Assembly: GCA_017962665.1 (NCBI GenBank)
Contig: JAGCUU010000037.1
Span: 1-61,167, forward strand
Source of the DNA: Bacteroidales bacterium
Lineage (GTDB): Bacteria; Bacteroidota; Bacteroidia; Bacteroidales; P3
Reading direction: 5' to 3'
DNA length: 61,167 nucleotides
Both the position numbers and the translations under genes were made by a program. Positions 19,333-28,228 of the stretch are shown one piece after another. Each line of letters begins with the position of its first letter. Position 1 is the stretch's first letter. The notes beneath the pieces are model-generated. The model searched no databases. It saw nothing but the letters and a program-made list of their open reading frames with translations, and was not told where the DNA came from.

Positions 19333-19932
19333 ATGGATGTTGAGAAAATAATACTTGGTATTGACCCTGGAACACAAATCCTGGGTTATAGTGTCCTTGA
19401 AATTGTCGAAGGGAAACCACGTGTTGTTGTCCTCGATGTCCTTTATTTGAAAAAGATTGCCGATTTCAATCTGCGCATTCGCAAGATTTTTGACTCTACT
19501 TTACGAATTATAGACACTTTTCATCCAGACCATTTGGCTATCGAGGCGCCTTTTTTTGGAAAAAACGTTCAGTCGATGCTTAAACTCGGCAGGGCGCAAG
19601 GTGTTGCAATTGCTGCTGCTATGAGCCGCGACCTTTCTTTTTCTGAATACGAACCTGCAACCATTAAACAGACTGTTACCGGCAATGGCAATGCTGGAAA
19701 GGAGCAGGTGGCTATTATGTTGCGCTCGCTGATGCATTTCCCTGACGAGCCGCATTACCTCGATGCCACTGATGCCCTGGCTGTGGCATATACCTGTTTC
19801 ATAGAAAGGAGCAACCCATTGGCAGATGTACGTCAACAACTGATGGTCAAGAAAAAACGCAAGACAAAATCTTCCCGAAAGTCGTGGGCTGATTTTGTGG
19901 TACAAAACCCAGATAAAATAGATACTCTATAG
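19333..19932 (+). CDS. ruvC: Holliday junction resolvase RuvC
   Basis: The protein, about 199 residues from the chosen ATG, is the endonuclease that resolves Holliday junctions with RuvAB. Acidic residues appear in LGIDPGTQ, the IEAPFF segment and DATDALAVA, the expected DEDD arrangement. A TTG 15 bases upstream would add five residues, but the ATG is preferred because the catalytic GIDPG then sits close to the N terminus as in other RuvC proteins. It lies 39 bases after polA. A basic tail (KKKRKTKSSRKS) follows the catalytic domain. Confidence 0.94.
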   Translation: MDVEKIILGIDPGTQILGYSVLEIVEGKPRVVVLDVLYLKKIADFNLRIRKIFDSTLRIIDTFHPDHLAIEAPFFGKNVQSMLKLGRAQGVAIAAAMSRDLSFSEYEPATIKQTVTGNGNAGKEQVAIMLRSLMHFPDEPHYLDATDALAVAYTCFIERSNPLADVRQQLMVKKKRKTKSSRKSWADFVVQNPDKIDTL

Positions 19933-19957
19933 TTTAATTGCAATAATTTAGCATAAA

Positions 19958-21316
19958 ATGTCAACAAAAACAGGAGAAGGATTCAGTAGCTCTTTTGGAG
20001 CGATAATGGCAGCTGCAGGTTCGGCTGTGGGACTTGGTAATATATGGCGTTTTCCGTATATTTGCGGAAAATATGGTGGTGGTGCATTCTTGCTGGTTTA
20101 TATTTGTTTCGTTTTCCTTATAGGAATGATATTGATGATGAGCGAATTCGTTATAGGACGCCGTACGGGGGAAGACCCAATGAAGGCCTATCCGTTGCTG
20201 CGTCCCCATCGTCCACAGTGGAAATATGTCGGTTTTCTCGGTCTTGTCACGTGCTTCCTTATTCTGGCTATTTATCTTGTGATTTCGGGATGGACGCTTA
20301 ACTACTTCTGGGAGTCTTTGACAGGAACTCTTGCCAGTATTCCTGACAATGGTTTTAAAGAACATTTCGAGTCTTTTGCCTCTTCAACATTTAGACCTGT
20401 GATATTTGTTATAGCATTCCTTGTTTTCACCACATTGGTGATTATTGGTGGCGTTGAGAAGGGGATTGAACGTGTCTCGAAACTCCTTATGCCTTTTCTG
20501 GTGGTGTTACTATTGGTTATGTGCGTGCGTTCTTTGACACTTGATGGGGCTTCTACGGGATTGGCCTATTTGTTTCAGCCTGATTTCAGCAAACTGACAG
20601 GTGAGGGTGTCCTTGCCGCTCTGGGACAGGCTTTGTTCTCTCTTTCTGTGGGTATGGGTGTCATGATTGTATACGGCTCTTATCTTCCTGTCGATGACAA
20701 TATCTTGAAAACTTCGGTTTGGATTACAATATGCGATTTTGCCATAGCCATACTGTCTGGTATTGCAATTTTCCCTGCCGTTTTTGCTTGTGGCCAAAAT
20801 CCGTCTGAAGGTCCCGGATTGGTTTATCAGGTTTTGCCTGTGGTATTTAATTCTTTCGGTAACATTGGACGTATTTTTTCCATAGTTTTCTTCCTGTTGT
20901 TGTCGTTGGCAGCACTCACATCTGCCATATCGTTGCTTGAGGCTTTGACTCAATGGCTGTCGGGCGAGAAAATTAAACGCACCCCTTCGGCTATTATTAT
21001 GTCTCTTATGGTAATAGCTCTCGCCATAGCTGCATCATTTTCTTACGGTGACGGCATACTTAGCGGTATGAAGATAGGCGGAATGCAGTTGTTTGCTCTA
21101 CTTGACAAGTTGACAGGTACATTGCTTCCGCCAATTTGTGCCCTGTTAACCATCATCTTCTTTGGATGGTTCATGAAGAAAGAGGATATTATGGACGAAC
21201 TGTCTAATCACGGCACACTTGGAATTGGATACTTTAAGGTGTTTTATTATTTTCTGTCTCGTTTTGTCGCTCCTGCGGCATTATTGATAGTGTTGCTTGC
21301 CGGTATTCTGGGTTGA
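19958..21316 (+). CDS. Sodium-dependent transporter, NSS/SNF family
   Basis: The 452-residue membrane protein has the NSS helix-1 motif GSAVGLGNIWRFPY followed by GGGAFLLVY, and about eleven or twelve membrane helices. It belongs to the LeuT-fold sodium symporters that import amino acids or similar compounds; the substrate is not evident. It lies 25 bases after ruvC and 14 before the next gene. Confidence 0.92.
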   Translation: MSTKTGEGFSSSFGAIMAAAGSAVGLGNIWRFPYICGKYGGGAFLLVYICFVFLIGMILMMSEFVIGRRTGEDPMKAYPLLRPHRPQWKYVGFLGLVTCFLILAIYLVISGWTLNYFWESLTGTLASIPDNGFKEHFESFASSTFRPVIFVIAFLVFTTLVIIGGVEKGIERVSKLLMPFLVVLLLVMCVRSLTLDGASTGLAYLFQPDFSKLTGEGVLAALGQALFSLSVGMGVMIVYGSYLPVDDNILKTSVWITICDFAIAILSGIAIFPAVFACGQNPSEGPGLVYQVLPVVFNSFGNIGRIFSIVFFLLLSLAALTSAISLLEALTQWLSGEKIKRTPSAIIMSLMVIALAIAASFSYGDGILSGMKIGGMQLFALLDKLTGTLLPPICALLTIIFFGWFMKKEDIMDELSNHGTLGIGYFKVFYYFLSRFVAPAALLIVLLAGILG

Positions 21317-21330
21317 TTGTTTAAGTGTTT

Positions 21331-22587
21331 ATGGATTTTATTTTCTCAGTCATGAACCGCTTTTTAACAATATTATTTGTATCTGTGTTGCTTTCTTCCT
21401 GTGGCAATATTGTCGTAAAGAAAACCATAGACCCGAAGACAGTCAATTTTGAGGCCGTATATGACGAAGATTTTGATAATGTCATTTACCCATCTATGGT
21501 ACTGGCTTTGGCAAACTATGGAGGAACTGACGAAAAACCACTTTTCACTGTAAATATCACTGCACCGCAGAATAATTCTGTTTTGCGTATAGTTGCCGAC
21601 TCGACTGTACTCAATTATGTAAGTATCACACAAGAGACTCTTCCTCGCAAAGGTGTGCGATATACTTATGAACCTGTGATAAAATGGAAATATGAGAACC
21701 TTTACCGTTTACGTCAACAGGGTAATATAACAATGACATTTACCTGCTTTATTAACGATGAAGAGGTTGATGTAAAAAATATCCGCCTTAATTATCGCCC
21801 TGTGAACGAATGTTTGATGTCTCTTCTTGGAAAAAAAAGCAACTATCGTGACTATAGATGGCTTTTTGCAGCATACGTGAATGAGGATCATCCTAAGATA
21901 GACGGTATGCTTAGCGAGATGCTGTCGCAGGGTATAGTTTCCACATTCGATGGTCCACGTAATGAGAAAAAAGTTGAAACCCAGATGCGTGCAATATGGT
22001 TCTATGTCCTTAACAGGGGAATGTCATACTCATCAATATCCTGTACTTCTAATGGTTCGAAAAAGTCCAATTCCCAACATATCCGTTTCTTTGATGACGT
22101 ATATAAAAACAGACAAGCAAATTGTATTGATGCCTGCGTCTTTTTCTCCTCAATAATGCGTAAGGTAGGACTCCAACCAATAATCTTTGTTGAGCCTTGC
22201 CATGCTTATCTCGGGTACTATTCTGACAAAACCAAAAAGAAAATAAACCTTCTCGAGACCACAATAACAGGATGGGTTAACTTTCCGGAATTGGACAAAC
22301 ACTTTGATTCCAATAACAACATGCTAGATCAGAATTACTATTCGAAATACTATAAATACTTGAACGATAAAGATAAGGCAAAATACGATGCTGGACAATT
22401 GACGCTCGATGAATTGAAAAAGTCGGTGGCAAATACACTTTTTGACAAGGCTAGCGATTATCAAAAGGAAAATTACAAAAACAACAAGGCTTTGTTCGCC
22501 GATACGACCCAGCCGACATACCGTATGCTTGTCATTGACGAACTTAGAAAACAAATATCACCAATACCATCTGTCGACGAAAACTAA
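21331..22587 (+). CDS. Transglutaminase-like lipoprotein
   Basis: The protein, about 418 residues from the ATG at 21331, begins with a hydrophobic signal ending in a lipobox (SVLLSSCGN), so it is likely a lipoprotein; an ATG at 21352 would give a more typical signal peptide. The central region has a transglutaminase/papain-like triad: NCIDACVFFSSIMRKVG (cysteine at a helix start), CHAYLGYY (histidine) and a following LLETT acidic position. Such folds may be proteases or transferases. The first 150 residues resemble no domain I can name. It is 6 bases upstream of truA. Confidence 0.72.
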   Translation: MDFIFSVMNRFLTILFVSVLLSSCGNIVVKKTIDPKTVNFEAVYDEDFDNVIYPSMVLALANYGGTDEKPLFTVNITAPQNNSVLRIVADSTVLNYVSITQETLPRKGVRYTYEPVIKWKYENLYRLRQQGNITMTFTCFINDEEVDVKNIRLNYRPVNECLMSLLGKKSNYRDYRWLFAAYVNEDHPKIDGMLSEMLSQGIVSTFDGPRNEKKVETQMRAIWFYVLNRGMSYSSISCTSNGSKKSNSQHIRFFDDVYKNRQANCIDACVFFSSIMRKVGLQPIIFVEPCHAYLGYYSDKTKKKINLLETTITGWVNFPELDKHFDSNNNMLDQNYYSKYYKYLNDKDKAKYDAGQLTLDELKKSVANTLFDKASDYQKENYKNNKALFADTTQPTYRMLVIDELRKQISPIPSVDEN

Positions 22588-22593
22588 TCTACA

Positions 22594-23379
22594 ATGAGAT
22601 ACGCCATACACTTGGCATACAACGGGACAAACTATTGTGGCTGGCAAACCCAGCCAAACCTGCCTACGGTTCAACTTACTTTGGAGCAGGCTATCTCAAC
22701 ATTGTTGCGTAAACCTGTCGCTATTGTAGGATGTGGCAGGACAGACACAGGTGTTCATGCCTCAGATTTCTATGCTCATTTTAATATCGACGACAGTATC
22801 GAGCCGGATAATATGGCGTTTAAATTAAACAGTTTTCTACCGTCGGACATTTCCATATATAACATCTTTCGCGTGTCTGATAATTTTCATGCACGATTCT
22901 CTGCACTCTCCCGTACATACCAATACCATGTCTCTAATACCCGTTTGCCTTTTGCCGAGGGACAATATTGTAGAATCTATTTTGAACCCGATATCGATGC
23001 AATGAATGAGGCTGCAAAGGTACTTATGGAATATGACGACTTTACTAGTTTCGCAAAGTTGCATACCGACAATAAAACCAATATCTGTCACCTCTCGAAA
23101 GCATGCTGGGATAAGGCGGTTGACATAAAGACAGGTAAAATGGAATTTGTCTTTACAATCACTTCTAACCGTTTTTTGCGTAATATGGTGCGCTCTGTTA
23201 CCGGAACACTTCTTGATATCGGACGTGGAAAACTCGATGTTGATGGTCTTAGAGCTATCATAGAGAAAAAAGACCGCTGCGCAGCAGGTGTAAGCATGCC
23301 TGCTCAGGGACTTTTCTTGACGAATGTTGACTATCATTGGAACGATTTTTTGATTAACGACGAAAACAATAATATCTAA
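22594..23379 (+). CDS. truA: tRNA pseudouridine(38-40) synthase
   Basis: The 261-residue protein has the TruA opening YAIHLAYNGTNYCGWQTQP, the catalytic aspartate in GCGRTDTGVHA (Asp51) and the later FLRNMVRSVTGTLL segment. It makes pseudouridine at positions 38-40 of the tRNA anticodon arm. The length is normal. It is packed 6 bases after the transglutaminase-like gene and 7 before prmA. Confidence 0.96.
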   Translation: MRYAIHLAYNGTNYCGWQTQPNLPTVQLTLEQAISTLLRKPVAIVGCGRTDTGVHASDFYAHFNIDDSIEPDNMAFKLNSFLPSDISIYNIFRVSDNFHARFSALSRTYQYHVSNTRLPFAEGQYCRIYFEPDIDAMNEAAKVLMEYDDFTSFAKLHTDNKTNICHLSKACWDKAVDIKTGKMEFVFTITSNRFLRNMVRSVTGTLLDIGRGKLDVDGLRAIIEKKDRCAAGVSMPAQGLFLTNVDYHWNDFLINDENNNI

Positions 23380-23386
23380 TATTCCT

Positions 23387-24238
23387 GTGAAATATACTGA
23401 AGTTAATATTACATTGTCAAAACATGACCCATTCCGCGACATGCTTGTCTATTGCCTTGGCGATGAGGGTCCATACGATAGTTTTGTGGAGACGGAAAAA
23501 GGTTTAAAGGCTTATGTCCCTTCACAAAACTATGATGATTCTTTTTTGAAGCGATGTATTTCGGACCTAAAGGCTGTCGACAATATGTTGGATTGTGAAT
23601 ATACTGTCAGCGAACTTCCAGACAAGGATTATAACGAGGAATGGGAGAGAGGACATCAGGCCGTGTTGGTTGAAGATTTTTGCTGGGTACGTGCACCATT
23701 TCACCAACATCGTGAAGATGTGGCATTTGAAATTGAAATCGAACCTAAAATGTCTTTCGGAACGGCTCATCATTCTACCACATATCTTATGCTTTCGCTT
23801 CTAAGAGATGAACCATTGTCAGGCCGACGTTTGTTGGATATGGGGACAGGAACGGGGGTGCTGGCAATACTTGCAGCGATGAAAGGTGCGGCTTATGTCG
23901 AGGCCATTGACGTTGACGAATTGGCATATAGAAATGCTAAAGAAAACTTTGAACGCAACGGCGTTGATGTTTCTCTTTTGATTGGCGATGCTTCTCTACT
24001 CACTCCGGACAAACAGTTCGATGTTATTCTTGCCAATATAAACCGAAACATACTTTTGCGCGATATGGCGGCATATTCCAGTGTGCTTGTTGACGGTGGT
24101 ACGCTTTTCTTAAGTGGATTCTACGAACATGATGTACTGGCATTGCAGAACAAGGCGTTGGAACAAGGTTTGCAAATAGTCTTGCAAAAAAACAGAGACG
24201 AGTGGTGCGCTTTGAAGTTGGTGAAGAAATTATCTTAA
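23387..24238 (+). CDS. prmA: Ribosomal protein L11 methyltransferase
   Basis: The 283-residue protein has the SAM-binding motif LLDMGTGTGVLAI and the PrmA motif LANINRNILL, with the PrmA N-terminal substrate-recognition domain ahead of them (DYNEEWERGHQAVLVEDF, and the MSFGTAHHSTT segment). It methylates ribosomal protein L11. The start codon is GTG at 23387; this start fits the conserved family opening KYTEVN, and no ATG is better placed. Confidence 0.93.
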   Translation: MKYTEVNITLSKHDPFRDMLVYCLGDEGPYDSFVETEKGLKAYVPSQNYDDSFLKRCISDLKAVDNMLDCEYTVSELPDKDYNEEWERGHQAVLVEDFCWVRAPFHQHREDVAFEIEIEPKMSFGTAHHSTTYLMLSLLRDEPLSGRRLLDMGTGTGVLAILAAMKGAAYVEAIDVDELAYRNAKENFERNGVDVSLLIGDASLLTPDKQFDVILANINRNILLRDMAAYSSVLVDGGTLFLSGFYEHDVLALQNKALEQGLQIVLQKNRDEWCALKLVKKLS

Positions 24239-24260
24239 TAACAATAAAAATAAAATAACA

Positions 24261-25109
24261 ATGAATCTTTCAGGAAGAAGAAGAAGTACCAATGTTGAAG
24301 ACCGCCGTGGAAAAGGCGGCAAAATAGCAGGTATCGGTTTCGGAGGCGCTATTGTTGCGGCACTCATTGCATTGATTCTCGGTGGAGACCCGTCGGAGGT
24401 TATTCAGCAGATAGGTAGCCAAACGACAGAAACAAGCGAATATACTCCCACTGAACAAGAAGAGCAACTGCGGGAATTCGCAGAACAGATACTGGCAAGT
24501 ACCGAGGATGTATGGACTGCTCAATTCAAAAAAATGGGTAAGACATACACTCCGCCTAAAATGGTTTTGTTCCACGGTAGCGTGCAAAGTGGCTGTGGAA
24601 GTGCAAGTTCGTCAATGGGCCCATTCTATTGTTCTGCCGACCAATGTGTGTACCTTGATTTGGATTTTTTCAATGAAATGCCTAAATCACTTGGCGCAGG
24701 TGGCGACTTTGCCTACGCTTATGTTATTGCCCATGAGGTTGGACATCATGTAGAACATCTGCTCGGCGTACTTGGAGAGGCACATAGCAAGATGTCACGT
24801 GTCTCTGAAAAAGAAAAGAACCAGATCAGTGTGCGTATTGAACTTCTTGCCGACTTTTATGCTGGTGTATGGGGATATTACGAGAACCAAATGTTTGGAT
24901 CTTTAGAAGATGGAGACCTGGAAGAGGCTGTCAACGCTGCTCAGAAAATAGGTGATGATTATTTGCAAAAGAATGCTCGCGGTTATGCAACACCTGAATC
25001 GTTTACTCATGGAACCTCCGAACAAAGAGTTAGATGGCTTAAAAAGGGACTTACTACCGGTGATATGAGCAAGGGGGATACATTCACTCTTCCATACAGC
25101 TCTCTTTGA
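24261..25109 (+). CDS. YpfJ/KPN_02809-type neutral zinc metallopeptidase
   Basis: The 282-residue protein has one N-terminal membrane segment (about 20-42), a short linker and a zinc-peptidase domain with the HEVGH site at residues 158-162. Family hallmarks seen are the FYCSADQCVYLD segment, the ELLADFYAGVWGYY segment and the final SFTHGTSEQRVRWLKKGL. The substrate is unknown for the family. Its last 26 bases overlap the end of the convergent GNAT-like gene on the other strand. The start follows an A-rich leader, usual for Bacteroidota. Confidence 0.92.
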   Translation: MNLSGRRRSTNVEDRRGKGGKIAGIGFGGAIVAALIALILGGDPSEVIQQIGSQTTETSEYTPTEQEEQLREFAEQILASTEDVWTAQFKKMGKTYTPPKMVLFHGSVQSGCGSASSSMGPFYCSADQCVYLDLDFFNEMPKSLGAGGDFAYAYVIAHEVGHHVEHLLGVLGEAHSKMSRVSEKEKNQISVRIELLADFYAGVWGYYENQMFGSLEDGDLEEAVNAAQKIGDDYLQKNARGYATPESFTHGTSEQRVRWLKKGLTTGDMSKGDTFTLPYSSL

Positions 25110-25596
25110 TTTTTTCGGATATCGGTAATATGTAATATATTGACATACTGTCTCGGTAAAACTCATAGGCTCCCCATCGTTTCCAATAGCTGTGAGTTTT
25201 CAGACGATGCATTACCGGGATAAAGACGAAATCGTATTTTTGTAGATCTTCCCAAATTGCCATCATCATCTCGTAGTTTAGCTTAGTGTGCCTGTATTGT
25301 TCACTCACAATAAACGAAAACACAGAGATATACCGCAGTTTATTCAACCTTTGAATTAACTGCGGTTTTTCTTCTATAATTAGGGGCGTTTCCTCTTCGA
25401 TACGGTAATCACTCATGTTCAAGAGTGCAATAGTGTTGTTCTCCTCGTCGATTGCCTTAACGCTCATTCCCCAATTAAAATGAAGGTTCCCGACCCAGTC
25501 CTGCACCTCATCGGGATTGAAGTCGTATTGGCATGTGATCCATTCAATTGTCTCGGAGGCATCGGCCTCGGTCATACGCTGCAAAGAATAACTCAT
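25084..25596 (-). CDS. GNAT-fold acetyltransferase-like protein
   Basis: The 170-residue protein has the look of a GNAT domain: an opening LQRMTEADASETIEWI, a central pair of strands ending in ISVFSFIVSEQYRHTKLNYEM and a closing YWKRWGAYEFYR segment. The acetyl-CoA loop normally R/QxxGxG/A is not obvious, so catalytic activity is uncertain. Its start overlaps the DUF2156 gene by 4 bases (ATGA), implying translational coupling, and its 3' end overlaps the convergent metallopeptidase gene by 26 bases. Confidence 0.6.
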   Translation of the reverse strand: MSYSLQRMTEADASETIEWITCQYDFNPDEVQDWVGNLHFNWGMSVKAIDEENNTIALLNMSDYRIEEETPLIIEEKPQLIQRLNKLRYISVFSFIVSEQYRHTKLNYEMMMAIWEDLQKYDFVFIPVMHRLKTHSYWKRWGAYEFYRDSMSIYYILPISEKIKESCMEE

Positions 25597-26510
25597 GGAC
25601 GAATTCTAATATTATTGAACGACAGGAGCATTGCTGGATTGTATGACATTTTAGCTTTTCGTAATCCTTCCAGTCCCATATCCTCTTCTCTGTTAATTAA
25701 TTTATATTGTTGAGGAAGGTGTTTTACAAACTGTTGATTGATTATATTGAAAGCACCTTCAACTTTTCTGTCGGCTTTTTCTATACAGATATCGAAGGTG
25801 TCGTTGGTGATTGGAGCACCGTATGTGAATGCAATCATGCGGCCTTTTACAAGTATGGCACCTCCAATGGTGTCAAGGCTGTTCCAGTTGTTGAACGTAA
25901 GTTCAATTACATTTTTCTCCATTTCGATGGTGTCGCCATATCCCGCATTTTGCATCTTTGTCTCTTCCTGCCAGATATGAACAAGTTCCAGACATTTTGG
26001 AAAAAGGGTGGAGTCAAGTTCGAGGTATTCGAAGTCTTGATTGGTCGACAGAAATTTATTTACATGGTTCCGTTTGGTCTTCAGCTCTTTGCCTGACAGT
26101 TCTTCGAGTGAGGATCTTGAATAAATATAGTCGTATCTATCGCGATTTTTTTCGACAACTACAGAATCTTTAAATCTACTCTTTATTATATCGGCATCGT
26201 TGTCCTCTACACCTATTATTATCATTTCTTCTCCTAATCTCATGGAATCCACCATTAGTGCAGGCATTAGGTTGCATAAGGTTTCAATATTGCTATAGTT
26301 GACCAAATAAGCCGGCTTTTCGTCAAACATGAATCGTATCACAACATTGTCGTTGTTTATACATACATTGGTGTTGAAGTACTTGTGCCAACCAAAAATA
26401 TTGGTAAAGTTGAAATTGCAGTTTCTAAGCTTGGAGGAAAATGTTATTTTTTGTATTTCATCCTTGTCATTTATAGTGACAGGATGGAATACAAGTTGTG
26501 TCGAGTCCAT
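25593..26510 (-). CDS. DUF2156 domain protein (LPG synthase C-terminal-like)
   Basis: The 305-residue protein resembles the DUF2156 family, whose fold is a tandem GNAT and which forms the catalytic part of phosphatidylglycerol lysyltransferases. Seen features are the aromatic-rich SKLRNCNFNFTNIFGWHKYF opening, the KRNHVNKFL motif in the middle, the GAILVKGRMIAFTYGAP strand pair and the NREEDMGLEGLRKAKMSYNP ending. No membrane helices are present, so a lipid-lysylating role is not certain. It is 16 bases after the thioredoxin-like gene and coupled to the GNAT-like gene. Confidence 0.8.
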   Translation of the reverse strand: MDSTQLVFHPVTINDKDEIQKITFSSKLRNCNFNFTNIFGWHKYFNTNVCINNDNVVIRFMFDEKPAYLVNYSNIETLCNLMPALMVDSMRLGEEMIIIGVEDNDADIIKSRFKDSVVVEKNRDRYDYIYSRSSLEELSGKELKTKRNHVNKFLSTNQDFEYLELDSTLFPKCLELVHIWQEETKMQNAGYGDTIEMEKNVIELTFNNWNSLDTIGGAILVKGRMIAFTYGAPITNDTFDICIEKADRKVEGAFNIINQQFVKHLPQQYKLINREEDMGLEGLRKAKMSYNPAMLLSFNNIRIRP

Positions 26511-26526
26511 TGGAATAACAGGTGTG

Positions 26527-27000
26527 TTATTTTAAATTTTTAACCGATTCTTTTGTCCAAAGCGAGAGAAAGTGCTCCACTTTTTTGCGGTTGTAACTTT
26601 TACCTTCCTCTAACGATGCCGATTCTTGTATGTGTATAGGCCGGCCTTCTTCATCAAGTATGACAAAGACTGGGAATCCAAACCGGGCAGGATTGCCTAA
26701 ATATCTCATCGCCTCGGGGTTTTTGTTTTCCTTTGAGTAGTTTATGTGGACATAAACAAAATTTTTCTCAATTATTGGGGCTATCACGCTGTCAGTGGTT
26801 GCAAACTGTGCAAAACGGATGCACCATGGACACCAGTTTCCGCCAACTTGGCACAGCACATATCGCCCGCTTTGTTTAGCAAGCATGGTGGCGGTTTGTA
26901 TCTGTTTCATGCCGTCAATCTTGTCGTTGTAGTATTTCTCCTGTGCGATTGAGACCGATACCAACGTTGAGAATATGAGAAGAAAAAATATCTTTTTCAT
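26527..27000 (-). CDS. Secreted thioredoxin-fold protein (DUF255/thioredoxin_7 type)
   Basis: The 157-residue protein begins with a signal peptide (residues 1-19, ending SIAQ) and is therefore exported. The redox motif is WCPWC with cysteines at residues 57 and 60, and the cis-proline strand lies in the RFGFPVFVILDEEGRP segment. It probably works as a periplasmic thiol-disulfide protein. It lies 18 bases after galE and 16 before the DUF2156 gene. Confidence 0.86.
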   Translation of the reverse strand: MKKIFFLLIFSTLVSVSIAQEKYYNDKIDGMKQIQTATMLAKQSGRYVLCQVGGNWCPWCIRFAQFATTDSVIAPIIEKNFVYVHINYSKENKNPEAMRYLGNPARFGFPVFVILDEEGRPIHIQESASLEEGKSYNRKKVEHFLSLWTKESVKNLK

Positions 27001-27018
27001 GACATGTAATGTATGCGG

Positions 27019-28038
27019 TTATTGCTCGTATCCGTTAGGGTTTTGGCGTTGCCAGTTCCAGCTGTCACGACACATCTCTTCAATGCCGTATAGGGCTTTC
27101 CATCCCAGTTCACGTTGCGCTTTGGCAGGGTCACTGTAACATGTGGCAATATCTCCGGCACGACGAGGTTTGATGGAATACGGAACCTTTACGCCGTTCA
27201 CCTTCTCAAAAGCGTTTACTACATCCAATACACTATACCCGTGACCGGTACCAAGATTATATATTGCCAAACCGCATTTTCGTTCTATTGCCTGCAATGC
27301 ATATACATGTCCTCTGGCAAGGTCTACAACATGGATATAGTCACGAACACCGGTACCATCGTGGGTGTTATAGTCATTGCCAAAAACGCCGAGTTCTGGT
27401 CTTTTGCCAATGGCGACCTGCGTCACGTATGGCATAAGATTGTTTGGTATGCCGTTGGGGTTTTCGCCCATCGTTCCACTAGGGTGTGCACCAATGGGAT
27501 TGAAATAGCGCAATAATACTACATTCCACTCATTGTCGGCTTTTTGCATGTCCATTAGTATCTGTTCAAGCATACTTTTCGTCCATCCGTATGGATTGGT
27601 GCATTGGCCTTTAGGGCACTCCTCTGTGATTGGAATTTGTACGGGATCTCCATAAACTGTTGCCGATGAACTGAATATGATGTTTTTACAGCCGTGATTA
27701 CGCAATACATCCACAAGAGTAAGCGTTCCACTAATATTGTTCTCATAGTATTCCCACGGTTTCTCAACCGACTCGCCGACTGCTTTCAATCCGGCAAAAT
27801 GTATGCAGGCATCGCATGGGTTCTCTGAAAGAACCTGGTCAAGACCATTGCGATCTCTTATGTCAACTTTTTTGAAAGTCACAGGCTTCCCTGTGATTTT
27901 TTCTACGCGAGAGAGTGATATTGGCGAGGAGTTGCTCAAGTTGTCTACAACCACAACATCGTGTCCCGACTGTTGTAGTTCGACAATAGTGTGTGATCCT
28001 ATAAAACCGGAGCCACCGGTAACTAGTATTTTGCTCAT
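27019..28038 (-). CDS. galE: UDP-glucose 4-epimerase
   Basis: The 339-residue protein interconverts UDP-glucose and UDP-galactose, feeding the Leloir pathway and surface polysaccharides. The NAD-binding loop is GGSGFIGSH at residues 8-16, the catalytic serine is in FSSSATVYG (about 124) and the YxxxK pair is Y150 and K154. Later motifs HDGTGVRDYIHV and NLGTGHGYSVLDV are typical of GalE. It is the first of four genes in a minus-strand run. Confidence 0.96.
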   Translation of the reverse strand: MSKILVTGGSGFIGSHTIVELQQSGHDVVVVDNLSNSSPISLSRVEKITGKPVTFKKVDIRDRNGLDQVLSENPCDACIHFAGLKAVGESVEKPWEYYENNISGTLTLVDVLRNHGCKNIIFSSSATVYGDPVQIPITEECPKGQCTNPYGWTKSMLEQILMDMQKADNEWNVVLLRYFNPIGAHPSGTMGENPNGIPNNLMPYVTQVAIGKRPELGVFGNDYNTHDGTGVRDYIHVVDLARGHVYALQAIERKCGLAIYNLGTGHGYSVLDVVNAFEKVNGVKVPYSIKPRRAGDIATCYSDPAKAQRELGWKALYGIEEMCRDSWNWQRQNPNGYEQ

Positions 28039-28160
28039 ATTCTTTTGTTTTTGTCAATAACGATTGTTTTATCCATTTATTGTTAAAAGAATAAAAATAG
28101 TCAATAATTGCGACTTGTTCATAAAAGTATTTTTTTTAGTTTTTATTTTAGATTTTTTTG

Positions 28161-28168
28161 TATTTTTG
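28161..28168 (+). promoter_or_regulatory. Candidate gcvP promoter (-7 element)
   Basis: TATTTTTG fits the Bacteroidota TAnnTTTG element, 49 bases before the gcvP start codon. A clear TTTG at -33 is not present; that stretch is T-rich. No glycine riboswitch structure was recognised in the short leader that follows. Confidence 0.5.
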
Positions 28169-28197
28169 TACCTCTTTAGGTTCCATATAAATAGAAT

Positions 28198-28228
28198 CAA
28201 AAATATATAATAACAATATGATTACAAA
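28198..28228 (-). promoter_or_regulatory. Possible galE promoter overlapping the gcvP start
   Basis: On the minus strand TTTG (28228-28225) and TATTTTTG (28205-28198) are 19 bases apart, a full match to the Bacteroidota consensus. The element covers the gcvP start codon and would give galE a leader of about 150 bases. The AT-rich background makes a chance match possible. Confidence 0.35.
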
